Below, piece by piece: positions 1-8,653 of a stretch of DNA of 44,512 nucleotides. Made by a program: the position numbers and the translations under genes. The notes beneath the pieces are model-generated. The model was not told the DNA's origin, searched no databases, and worked only from the letters and a program-made list of their open reading frames with translations. The DNA comes from an uncultured Desulfobulbaceae bacterium. GTDB lineage: Bacteria; Desulfobacterota; Desulfobulbia; Desulfobulbales; BM004. Each line of letters begins with the position of its first letter. The first letter of the stretch is position 1. The stretch is from contig CALZHP010000014.1 of NCBI GenBank assembly GCA_945787325.1, positions 1 to 44,512 on the forward strand, read 5' to 3'.

Positions 1-22
1 ATATTTTCTTTTATAAAGTTAG

Positions 23-532
23 ATGGTTACTCTAGTAAATATGCTCTGCCAGTACATGTGTATTTGGGAAGTGAGAGAAAGATATTGGTATAATTCAAAT
101 TCAAATGTTTTAGCCAATACCAAGAACAACAAGGGCTTTACCTTGATTGAGATAATTGCAGTACTGGTAATATTGGGAATTTTAGCTGCGGTTGCTATCC
201 CAAAATTTTTTGATATGCAGGAAGCTACCGAGAAAAAATCACTTCATGTTGCACTTAATGACATGAAATCTAGGGCAGGTATGGTTTTCTCTAAATCCAT
301 GCTGGAGAATAACGGTGTGGCTCTTGCTGGAGATGTTGATAACTTTGACGACCTGGGTCTCGTAGGTGTACCTGACGTTCAGGCCGCTTATACTGATTTT
401 GCCGGGACATGGACCGGTGCAGGAACTACCGCAATTACTTATAGTTTACGAAATGGCAGCTCTACAGCCAGGTTTGTATTGACAGTTGGAGCAGCAACAA
501 CCGCACCTGCAGTGACGCTTATACTTCAGTAG
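23..532 (+). CDS. Type IV prepilin-like (MSHA/PilA-type) major or minor pilin; true start uncertain
   Basis: Class III/prepilin signal KG|FTLIEIIAVLVILGILAAVAIPKF followed by a Gly/Ala/Thr-rich pilin-like C-terminus; N-terminal 36 aa of the ORF may not all be translated. Confidence 0.85.
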   Translation: MVTLVNMLCQYMCIWEVRERYWYNSNSNVLANTKNNKGFTLIEIIAVLVILGILAAVAIPKFFDMQEATEKKSLHVALNDMKSRAGMVFSKSMLENNGVALAGDVDNFDDLGLVGVPDVQAAYTDFAGTWTGAGTTAITYSLRNGSSTARFVLTVGAATTAPAVTLILQ

Positions 533-644
533 TGATAAACTTTATATATTTCGTTACTCGAAATATATATGGAGACGTCTTGCTTTCATAACAATTGATA
601 TTTTCGCCTCTTTTTTTCTAGGCTATATTTGAATTTTCTTACAA

Positions 645-2720
645 TTAGTCTTCCTTGTGGTTGTTAACATATGATAGAATTGTTTTATTATCGGGTGAAT
701 AAGCAATAAAAAAGCTTTTCTTGCTAAGTTTATTCAGTTCTTTAATGATGTTATCAATGCTTTGTTCACTTAGAAGCTGACTAATTGTATTTTTCAATCT
801 TTCTTTTTCACCTGTAAGGCCATATATCTCAATAAGAGCAAAATTTGAGATAATATCTTTCGGCTGCTCTTCAAGAATTTTGTTCAAATAATACAATGCC
901 TTATTGTTGTTTCCTTCTTGGCGATAAGCTTCTGCAAGGATGCGCATTGTTTGAATTTGGTTATAACCATATTTTTCCAAAGCGGTAAGGCTTTCATTAA
1001 TTGCGTCTTTGTACTTACCTTCTTTTAGGAGAATGAGGGCAAAGTTGCTGTGGTAATTTGCTAAATGAGGAGTGTTTGAAATGGCTTTCATAATATTCTC
1101 ACGGGCAAGTTCTATTTCCCCTTTGTGAAGCATGGCTACAGCAATGCCAGCATAAACATCATTACTCTCTCCAGTTTTCTGCGCCTCCCTAAAATGCTTA
1201 AGGGCCATTTCTGAGTCTTCATTTATCATCAAATAATAAGAGCCAAGGTTGTAATGATAAATTACTTTTTCAGAGAGGTTTGCATAATTTTCTAACCTTA
1301 ATGCCTCTGAGAGTTCAACAATTGCAACTCGGTTTCTTTCGGAAAGGAGAAGTCTGCCTATTTCTCCGTGGGCGCGGCTGAGATTCGGTGACTTGGCCAG
1401 GATATTCAACCAGAAAAGTTTTTCATTTCTGAATTGCTTGTTGCGCATGTAAGCAGTATGCCCTTGGGTTGTTATTACAAAGCAGATCATGAAAATTAAG
1501 CCGATTTGTATAGTTTTTTTGGAGGCAAAATATTTCAGGAGTGAAAAGAGAAAAACAGCAATGAGAACGAAGAAAAACATGGAGGGCAGATAATTCCGGT
1601 GCTCATAGATAATTTCCAGGGGTAATATAGACCCCTCTATCAAGTGGTTGAGGAAAAAAAAGAGAATACAGAAGGAGATAAGAGGATGTCTGCGTGCCAT
1701 AAAGAGTGCAATAACAGGAATAGCAATAATAAGGATAATGGCCGGCAGGGTGGTCCAGGGCTCATATAAGCCTGTTGAGACAGGAAAATCATACAGAAAA
1801 GCAAGCCTGGAAGAAAGCGGATAAAGTAAAAGAGTAATATAAAAAAATATCACTCTTGGTTCAGTAAGAAGACGTTCAGTTAAAGTAAAAGGCCTCAGCT
1901 TATACCCATCGATTATTGCTGAGAAATTAGCGTGACTGAATCCAATTATCATCAATACCAGAATAGGGGCTATAAAAAACAGCAAGTTCTTCTTAACAGT
2001 TTTTTTGCATACACCTTGTATCAGGAAAAGATCAAAAAACAAGATGGTCAGCGGCAACATTACAGCGTTTTCTTTACTGGCAAAAGAACATAAAGCTGCG
2101 ATGGAGCATGCGGAATATAATAGTATTCGCTGGACGCGCTCTTTGGACAACCGGGCTTTCGAATAAAAGTACATGCTCATAATGTAAAAAAGAGCTGCCA
2201 TACTGGCCATCCTCTGAACAATGTAAGTTACAGCAGTGACCTGTATTGGGTGTGTTGCCCACAAGAATGTGCTTAGCAAGGCAATAGGGTATGCTGTTGT
2301 TTTATACTGGTCTTCAAAAAGTGGAAGCTGAAGGGTGTTATAGATAAGCAGAAAAAGAAAAACAGCAGTCAAGTAATGAGTGATAAAATTGAACGCATGG
2401 TAGCCGAAAACCTCTTTCCCCCCCAAAAGGTAGTTTAGAGCAAAAGTAAGGTAGGAGAGAGGTCTACTGATTTTTTTATGGCTTGTATCCATTCCATAGA
2501 AAGACCTTTTAATATCTTCCCAATGGAATGATTTTACATGGACATTAGGATTATCAACAATATTATTGAGATCATCAAATATCCAGGTTCCATTAAAGCT
2601 GTTACTGTAAATTAGTATGAGAGCGATGAAGAGTGTTATGAATGAGAAAATATACCCACCAGATCCTTGAAGCTGCCATTTGGTGTGAATGTTAAAACCT
2701 TCTTTGCTGGTAATCATCAA
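645..2720 (-). CDS. Polytopic membrane protein with C-terminal TPR repeats (GT-C/TMTC-like O-mannosyltransferase-type architecture)
   Basis: About 10 hydrophobic segments, FDDLNNIVDNPNVH near the N-terminus, then TPR-like helices (NYHSNFALILLKEGKYKDAINESLTALEKYGY, RILAEAYRQEGNNNKALYYLNKILEEQP). Confidence 0.75.
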   Translation of the reverse strand: MMITSKEGFNIHTKWQLQGSGGYIFSFITLFIALILIYSNSFNGTWIFDDLNNIVDNPNVHVKSFHWEDIKRSFYGMDTSHKKISRPLSYLTFALNYLLGGKEVFGYHAFNFITHYLTAVFLFLLIYNTLQLPLFEDQYKTTAYPIALLSTFLWATHPIQVTAVTYIVQRMASMAALFYIMSMYFYSKARLSKERVQRILLYSACSIAALCSFASKENAVMLPLTILFFDLFLIQGVCKKTVKKNLLFFIAPILVLMIIGFSHANFSAIIDGYKLRPFTLTERLLTEPRVIFFYITLLLYPLSSRLAFLYDFPVSTGLYEPWTTLPAIILIIAIPVIALFMARRHPLISFCILFFFLNHLIEGSILPLEIIYEHRNYLPSMFFFVLIAVFLFSLLKYFASKKTIQIGLIFMICFVITTQGHTAYMRNKQFRNEKLFWLNILAKSPNLSRAHGEIGRLLLSERNRVAIVELSEALRLENYANLSEKVIYHYNLGSYYLMINEDSEMALKHFREAQKTGESNDVYAGIAVAMLHKGEIELARENIMKAISNTPHLANYHSNFALILLKEGKYKDAINESLTALEKYGYNQIQTMRILAEAYRQEGNNNKALYYLNKILEEQPKDIISNFALIEIYGLTGEKERLKNTISQLLSEQSIDNIIKELNKLSKKSFFIAYSPDNKTILSYVNNHKED

Positions 2721-2832
2721 TTGTTTCGATTAGATAGTATTTAGTTGAAAATGAGATAAAATTTGGCGTTAATTATATATACAATGAGCACTTAATTACA
2801 AAGGTATAAAACATTTATTTACAATAATCAGA

Positions 2833-3369
2833 GTGCTGATGGATCAACAAAAAGAGAAAGAACTCATATTAGCTATAAAGAAAGGTGACCATTTGGCCTA
2901 TACGGCTATTGTTGAACATTATAAAGGGCCGATATTTAACCTCGCATACAGAATGACTGTAAATTATGAAGACTCAGCTGATCTGTCGCAGGAAGCATTT
3001 ATTAAAGCATACCAGTCAATCTCAAGTTTTGATACCTCCAGAAGGTTTTTCCCCTGGCTTTATGCCATCTGCTTGAATTTAGTCAAGAATTACCTGAAAA
3101 AGAAAGTTCATGCTTATGCCGATAACCCGCAAAAATCAATGATCTGGGATGAAGCAAACAATCCTGAAAAAATTGTTGGCAAGGCTCAAGAATCTGAAAA
3201 AATTAACTCCTGTTTGCAGCAAATATCACTGGATATGCGTGAGGCTATCGTATTGCGATTTTATCAAGACATGTCATTTGAAGATATTTCTGAAGTCCTT
3301 GGCATTTCACTGAGTGCTGCAAAGATGCGAGTGTATCGTGGTTTAGAGGAATTACGCACTTTATTGTGA
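2833..3369 (+). CDS. ECF-type RNA polymerase sigma factor (RpoE-like); start GTG 2833 or ATG 2839
   Basis: Sigma70 region 2 (DSADLSQEAFIKAYQSISSFDTSRRFFPWLYAICLNLVKNYLKK) and region 4 (REAIVLRFYQDMSFEDISEVLGISLSAAKMRVYRGLEELR). Confidence 0.93.
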   Translation: MLMDQQKEKELILAIKKGDHLAYTAIVEHYKGPIFNLAYRMTVNYEDSADLSQEAFIKAYQSISSFDTSRRFFPWLYAICLNLVKNYLKKKVHAYADNPQKSMIWDEANNPEKIVGKAQESEKINSCLQQISLDMREAIVLRFYQDMSFEDISEVLGISLSAAKMRVYRGLEELRTLL

Positions 3370-3502
3370 CTCAAAAACCAGAAACAAAAAGAATAATCCC
3401 CCCCTCCCTGTAATAAAATAACCCTCCTTGTGACTTTTTTCTAATCCCAATTGTATATGTAGTAAAGACTATGTCCGTAAACCCAGAAACCTAGGTTTAA
3501 AT

Positions 3503-4075
3503 ATGGAAGAATATCAAGACATTATTAATGCAATGAAATACGAAAAAACCGTGCAGCCACCTGAAAATTTTACAGGGCAGGTGATGTGCCGTATTAGCAA
3601 TATCCATCACGATGAGGCTAAAAGCACTATTTTGGGTGGAATTCTAGGAGCATCTGGGCCTGTATCCAGGACAGAGTGTTCTTTTTGTTTTTTAGTTACA
3701 GGAATTTTTTATCTCGTATTTGGTTTGATGCTTAAAGCAGGTATGAGAAATATACATTTAGAAAAAAATCTTATCCAGTGGATATGGATGCAGCCGTGGG
3801 TGGCTCTTGTTACAGCCATACTATTTATTACCTTGTCTTTTGTCCTCTTTTCAGGAGGGAGCAAGGCGATTAAAGCAGCAAGGCTTGGCATTATCTTTTA
3901 TGTCGGTTTTGCTGTTCTAAATGGTTTGGCGGTTCTTGTTATATCCAGCATTCCAGCCACGATTATTCTGAGTGCTCTTATTATATGTATTGGCGTAGTA
4001 TTCGGAATACTTCTTGAGAAAATGATTGATCAATGCCAGGGGCATATTACTGGGCCCAGAGGATATCGAATATGA
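3503..4075 (+). CDS. Small polytopic membrane protein, candidate anti-sigma factor partner of the upstream ECF sigma
   Basis: Immediately downstream of the ECF sigma gene; soluble N-terminus (YEKTVQPPENFTGQVMCRI) followed by several hydrophobic helices; no zinc-binding HxxxCxxC anti-sigma motif seen. Confidence 0.5.
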   Translation: MEEYQDIINAMKYEKTVQPPENFTGQVMCRISNIHHDEAKSTILGGILGASGPVSRTECSFCFLVTGIFYLVFGLMLKAGMRNIHLEKNLIQWIWMQPWVALVTAILFITLSFVLFSGGSKAIKAARLGIIFYVGFAVLNGLAVLVISSIPATIILSALIICIGVVFGILLEKMIDQCQGHITGPRGYRI

Positions 4076-4554
4076 AAAAAACATTTCAGGGCGAAAAAGG
4101 ATTCTCCCTAATTGAGGTTATTTCGGTAATGGTAGTTATTGGTATTGTAGGAGCAGTAGTACTATCACGGGGGCCAACTACTGATATTTTTGATCTTAAA
4201 ACTCAAACAGAAATTGTAAAAGGTCACCTCCGTTATGCGCAAGCAAAATCAATGAACAACGATTCGATATGGGGAATACGGTGTTTTGGGGGCAACTACT
4301 GGCTTTATAAGGATGGAAACTTTAACACCAAAGTAATTCTTCCCGGCGAGGACTCTACAGATTTAAACCTTGCAGCACGGAAAATCAGTATGCCGGTCTT
4401 TGCCGTTTCATATGACTCCTGGGGAATACCCTATACTGATCAGGCTGCCACAACAGTGCAAACAGGCGGGCCAAGGACAATTGTGGTGTCGTCAACAGGG
4501 AGCGCCCCTAATCAAACAATATCCATTACTGACAATACAGGGTTTGTAAAATGA
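4072..4554 (+). CDS. Prepilin-like minor pseudopilin (GspH/FimT type)
   Basis: EKG|FSLIEVISVMVVIGIVGAVVLSRG; likely start ATG 4072 inside ORF 4033..4554. Confidence 0.85.
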   Translation: MKKTFQGEKGFSLIEVISVMVVIGIVGAVVLSRGPTTDIFDLKTQTEIVKGHLRYAQAKSMNNDSIWGIRCFGGNYWLYKDGNFNTKVILPGEDSTDLNLAARKISMPVFAVSYDSWGIPYTDQAATTVQTGGPRTIVVSSTGSAPNQTISITDNTGFVK

Positions 4555-4967
4555 AAGGACCAAAAGGGAATATAATTAATGAACGCGACGGTTTTACTCT
4601 TATTGAACTCATAGTAACGCTAGTTGTCGCATCAATTCTTGGCACGATGCTTTTTCAGTTCATGGGGGTTGGTGTAACGCAAAGCGGTGTACCTCTTCAC
4701 TGGCTTCAGGAAGAGTATGAACTTTCAGAGGCTATAGAGCAGATCACTTCGGACTATAAAGATGCAATAAAGGGTCCCTCATTCAACCTGGCTAATTTCA
4801 AGTCGGCAATTGAAACTAACTATTCTGCATATATAGTCACCGCCCAAACAAAATACATTGACTTTGCCTGTACTACTGATTGCACCGAGTCCGGAATAAA
4901 CACTGACATTCTCAAAGTGCAGATAGAAAAAAACGATCAAAATATGACAGTTCTTTTTACTCAGTAA
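4551..4967 (+). CDS. Prepilin-like minor pilin
   Basis: DG|FTLIELIVTLVVASILGTMLFQFMG; ATGA overlap with previous CDS. Confidence 0.83.
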   Translation: MKGPKGNIINERDGFTLIELIVTLVVASILGTMLFQFMGVGVTQSGVPLHWLQEEYELSEAIEQITSDYKDAIKGPSFNLANFKSAIETNYSAYIVTAQTKYIDFACTTDCTESGINTDILKVQIEKNDQNMTVLFTQ

Positions 4968-4984
4968 CAGACGGCAACAAATAT

Positions 4985-5524
4985 ATGGGTACCAGTAAAC
5001 AGGAGAAGAATGTGAACAGAGAATCAGGATTTACTCTTATCGAAATGTTAGCAACACTCATACTTGTTTCTTTATTAGCAGTAGTTGCAGGAATGGGACT
5101 TGTTAAAGGCCTAGAAGGGTATTTGTTTGTTAAGGACACAACCGTCCTGACCCAAAAGGCTCAGATCGGTCTGGAAAGAATGCGCCGTGAACTCGTTGAA
5201 GTCTCCAATATAACCAGTATTTCAGGACCTCCTGTTACGCTAACATTTTCAACTCCATCAGGGAACAGGACAATTACTCATAATACGGGTAGCGCCGAAA
5301 TATTATTGGACGGCAATACCCTGTTGGACTACGTGAACAGCTTTAACGTCACATACTTAAAAAGTGTTGGCAACTGGGTACTGGGGACGGATGATATTAG
5401 GGACCTCAATGAAGTAACTATTAGTCTGGCGCTGGATCTTCCCGGAGGTGGAGCGGGTCCTCTTAGTTTCACAACTTCTGTAAATCCCAGAAATACGGGA
5501 AACGCAAATGCTCCAATTAATTGA
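4985..5524 (+). CDS. Prepilin-like minor pilin (PilW/GspJ-like)
   Basis: SG|FTLIEMLATLILVSLLAVVAGMGL N-methylation domain. Confidence 0.83.
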   Translation: MGTSKQEKNVNRESGFTLIEMLATLILVSLLAVVAGMGLVKGLEGYLFVKDTTVLTQKAQIGLERMRRELVEVSNITSISGPPVTLTFSTPSGNRTITHNTGSAEILLDGNTLLDYVNSFNVTYLKSVGNWVLGTDDIRDLNEVTISLALDLPGGGAGPLSFTTSVNPRNTGNANAPIN

Positions 5525-5539
5525 TGCAAACGTAATGAG

Positions 5540-5633
5540 TTTCGTGGTCATAAACAGGGCCTAAATTATTAATACATTACGTGCGCAATACCTGTCCGCA
5601 TCGTGTTGTTTTACGATGCCGACAATAAATTAG
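5540..5633. repeat. Interspersed 94-nt intergenic repeat, copy 1 (paired with 37645-37738)
   Basis: Aligned by eye with 37645-37738 (shared TCGTGGTCAYAAACRGGGCC, ACCTGTSCGCATCGTG, CGATGCCGACAATAAATTA); internal hairpin GCATCG/CGATGC. Confidence 0.75.
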
Positions 5634-5695
5634 ATGAATAGCGGTGAACTGGGCAAGTTATATTTTTCTATTAAGCCGGGATACAAGGAGCAGGT

Positions 5696-7765
5696 ATGGA
5701 GTGTCACATCATGGTTGAAAAAGTAAATCATAACCGGGGACAGAAGGGAAGCATACTTATCGGTCTGATTATCACCATGGCTGTATTTGCAGTTTTAAGT
5801 GCTGCGATTGTGCCCATGTTTTCCACTTCTCATCAGAACCAGGTTACGGCCAGCCAGGCTATGAAGGCCTACTATATGGCTGAATCCGGGTTTCGCTATG
5901 CTGCCAGTGAGTTTTTAAATGGTGGGGCCGGCGAAGTCCGCGATACTGTACTCACGAATCTGCATGGCAAAAATTATGCATTAGGTGCTGGTGGCGCAGA
6001 TGGCAGTTTCGATCTTAATGTCGAGTCGTATTATTATAATTCGCCAAATACACTTCCAACCGGTTCACTAGTAGCAAATGCTTTTGGTAATGTGCCGTCA
6101 GGAGTATCTACTACAACTGGTGTAACAGGATACCTTGCAGCTTTTAACGAGGGCAGTTTTGATGGGTTTTATACCTATAGTGGTTATACCCCCGCCAGCG
6201 GCAATATTACCTTTACAATCTCAGGCACGACAGGAACGGCAGGGGTACGCGTTTTCCCATCAGCCAGGGCTTATGGGAATGCTACAACATTGTCTGTTGC
6301 GACTACGGACGGAGAATTAAGCCTGTTTCCGTTAACAAACGGGACTTTTAGAGTGTATAACGACGCAACTAATAACGTTAAGCGTAATGCAACATTGTAT
6401 CGCTATGCTTCTCGTACAGGTAACCAGTTACAGAACATTTCAATAGTGGAAGGTAGCGATAGCCTGGGGACACTGCGTTTGCTAGACAATGACCTTGTTA
6501 TTCTACAGAGATATATAGATCTTACTTCCATTGGCAAGATTGGTGACAATAATGCCCCCTTTGTCTCACGGAGGCTTGTATACAGGACGCCGGTTTCTGC
6601 TATTGGCAACTTTGGTGGCGGATCAACCCCCCTGATTCCTCCCGACCCAATGGACAATAAGGATAACTGGTTGCCCAACAACAACCGTTTGGTCCATGGT
6701 GAGGCTGATATTGACAGCTCGCCACCTGGGGGGGGCGGGAATGCCTTGGTGGTTTCAAGAAGAAGTGGTTCTAATCATTTTGTTTTGCCGGCATCAAGCA
6801 TAATAAGCGATGCGCTTAAGGGGATATGGTCCTGGAATGGCGGCCTGAGTTATGATGCCCAGGTTAAGGTTCTAGCTACAACTAATATTAGTTATGGCGC
6901 CAGTATGTACTTCCGCAGACATCGGGAGCCTGGTGGTACTAACACCTCCTTCGGCATCTCTATAGTATACTTGAAAGATTATAATGATAGGAGTATCGAT
7001 GTTTATGCCGATAAATACCTCAGCGGGTCTTCCGCAAATAATAGCTCTAATAGTTGCTATAGGCATAGGAGTGATGCGGATCCAACTCCTTATTGTATTC
7101 TCGCAACCGGAACTCCATACCTGGTCCTGTGGAGAGATACAGCAGCAGGTCCCAGCAGTTTTAAAACTATCGCCTATTATGAGCTTCCAGGAACTAGCCC
7201 TTCTAACAATTACCCAGCTGAACCTCCCTATTGGCCAACTTTAATGGTGCGAATAAAAGAAAATCCTTCAGCGCCAAGCTACTGCGGTACACTTGCAGGT
7301 ACCAGAGTAAATGAATTACAGTTTTATTACAGTAAAAACGAAACAGGCAGTGGTGACTCAACAGCGACCAATACAACAAGGGTTGGTAATCTGAGAAATA
7401 CCGTTAATTGGCCGCCGGCCACAGGAGGGACAAACGTCTCAAATGACCATTTTACCCTTGTAAGTTGGAGCGGAGCCGGCACAGGAACAGGTCCGGCCTG
7501 GACCAATGGCAGCTACGAATTTGGCGATCCCGGAGATGGGACAAATACAGTTATCTGTACAAATGACAAACTGACAAACATATCTACATATGGCACAACG
7601 AGTGGTCCGGCGACAAATTTTCCGCCGGAAGTGGCATTAGCTGCCTTGGGGTCAAATATACAAAATCATATCTGGTTTGATGACTTTGCCATTCAGGTTC
7701 CAGGGAGTGGCGGCTCGTCTGCAACAGTGGGATTCCTTCCCGGGGGAACTGTGGAGCAGCCATAA
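5696..7765 (+). CDS. Large PilX/PilC-type pilus-associated protein with prepilin-like N-terminal segment
   Basis: N-terminus GQKGSILIGLIITMAVFAVLSAAIVPMFSTSHQNQ...YYMAESGFRYAASEF is PilX N-terminal-like; long Gly/Ser/Thr/Asn-rich extracellular-type C-terminal region. Confidence 0.75.
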   Translation: MECHIMVEKVNHNRGQKGSILIGLIITMAVFAVLSAAIVPMFSTSHQNQVTASQAMKAYYMAESGFRYAASEFLNGGAGEVRDTVLTNLHGKNYALGAGGADGSFDLNVESYYYNSPNTLPTGSLVANAFGNVPSGVSTTTGVTGYLAAFNEGSFDGFYTYSGYTPASGNITFTISGTTGTAGVRVFPSARAYGNATTLSVATTDGELSLFPLTNGTFRVYNDATNNVKRNATLYRYASRTGNQLQNISIVEGSDSLGTLRLLDNDLVILQRYIDLTSIGKIGDNNAPFVSRRLVYRTPVSAIGNFGGGSTPLIPPDPMDNKDNWLPNNNRLVHGEADIDSSPPGGGGNALVVSRRSGSNHFVLPASSIISDALKGIWSWNGGLSYDAQVKVLATTNISYGASMYFRRHREPGGTNTSFGISIVYLKDYNDRSIDVYADKYLSGSSANNSSNSCYRHRSDADPTPYCILATGTPYLVLWRDTAAGPSSFKTIAYYELPGTSPSNNYPAEPPYWPTLMVRIKENPSAPSYCGTLAGTRVNELQFYYSKNETGSGDSTATNTTRVGNLRNTVNWPPATGGTNVSNDHFTLVSWSGAGTGTGPAWTNGSYEFGDPGDGTNTVICTNDKLTNISTYGTTSGPATNFPPEVALAALGSNIQNHIWFDDFAIQVPGSGGSSATVGFLPGGTVEQP

Positions 7766-7792
7766 AACACACCACATTTTATTAATCCTAAG

Positions 7793-7844
7793 GGGCCATC
7801 CTGAATAAAGAAACATAAATAGGATGGCCCTTTTTCTTTTTTTT
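7793..7844 (+). terminator. Rho-independent terminator after the pilin cluster
   Basis: GGGCCATCCT (7793-7802) / AGGATGGCCC (7821-7830) followed by TTTTTCTTTTTTTT. Confidence 0.9.
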
Positions 7845-7872
7845 CTTGAAAAATGAAAAAAGGTACACTTGT

Positions 7873-8394
7873 ATGAGAGATATGGAAGAAATCATTTCAT
7901 CAAGTGATATAAGTGACCGTGTAAAAGAGCTGGGCAAGGTGTTGACCAGAGCGTACGCTAATCGCAGAATGTTTGTAGTGGGCGTATTAAATGGCGCCTT
8001 TATCTTCACCGCAGACCTTGTTCGCCAAATCAAAGTTCCGATTGAAGTGGACTTCGTTAGGATCGCAAGCTATGGTTCAGAAAGTACATCAAGTGGAAAT
8101 ATAAACCTGACAAAGGACATTGAGCTTGATGTCTCTGGCAAGGACATTCTTATTGTAGAAGATATAGTTGATACCGGGCAAACCCTTTATTACCTGAAGA
8201 AACACCTTGTGAAACGCAATCCAGCATCAATTCGAGTGTGTTCTTTTATCGATAAAAAAGAACGGCGCGAGGTAGATGTTCAGGTGGACTATGTCGGATT
8301 CGAAATTTCAGAAGGCTTTGTGGTTGGATACGGGCTGGATTACGCTGAGCAGTATAGGCATTACCCGGCTGTTTATCATCTTAAATCTGTTTAG
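7873..8394 (+). CDS. hpt: Hypoxanthine phosphoribosyltransferase
   Basis: PRT motif ILIVEDIVDTGQTL, VGVLNGAFIFTADLVRQI, VDYVGFEISEGFVVGYGLDYAEQYRHYPAVYHL; start likely 7873 with upstream AAAAGG (ORF opens at 7846). Confidence 0.93.
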   Translation: MRDMEEIISSSDISDRVKELGKVLTRAYANRRMFVVGVLNGAFIFTADLVRQIKVPIEVDFVRIASYGSESTSSGNINLTKDIELDVSGKDILIVEDIVDTGQTLYYLKKHLVKRNPASIRVCSFIDKKERREVDVQVDYVGFEISEGFVVGYGLDYAEQYRHYPAVYHLKSV

Positions 8395-8517
8395 CCTGAA
8401 TATTCATGAATAGAAAAGAGTTCATTTTTTTTGTGCTAATATTTTAGCATGAATCTTCCAATAATATTTAATTTCTAAATGAAAATTTTCACCAAGATTA
8501 GTAAATTGAAAACTATT

Positions 8518-8648
8518 CTATTCACCTTTCAAGCGAGGCGATCTTGCAGATTCTTCTGTGTTATTGGGCAATTCGCATACTAGAGTATAGCGATTAGCAC
8601 TCTTCCTTGAATTATCAGCAACCTCAACTCTTGAAATATTCAGCTTGG
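8518..8648. repeat. Interspersed repeat family 2, copy A (degenerate; paired with 24488-24618)
   Basis: CAATTCGCATACTagAGTATAGCGAttag hairpin core plus flanking similarity (TTGAAATATTCAGCTTGGC vs CGTGAAATATCCAGTTTAGG). Confidence 0.6.
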
Positions 8649-8653
8649 CTATT

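Noticed and set aside
5329-5551. Minus-strand ORFs 5329..5529 and 5357..5551 at the end of the minor pilin gene
   Set aside because: Antisense to a well-supported prepilin CDS and no recognisable motif.
7788-8033. Minus-strand 81-aa ORF containing KKKKKKK over the terminator/hpt start
   Set aside because: Shadow ORF spanning a clear terminator poly-T tract and the hpt coding strand.
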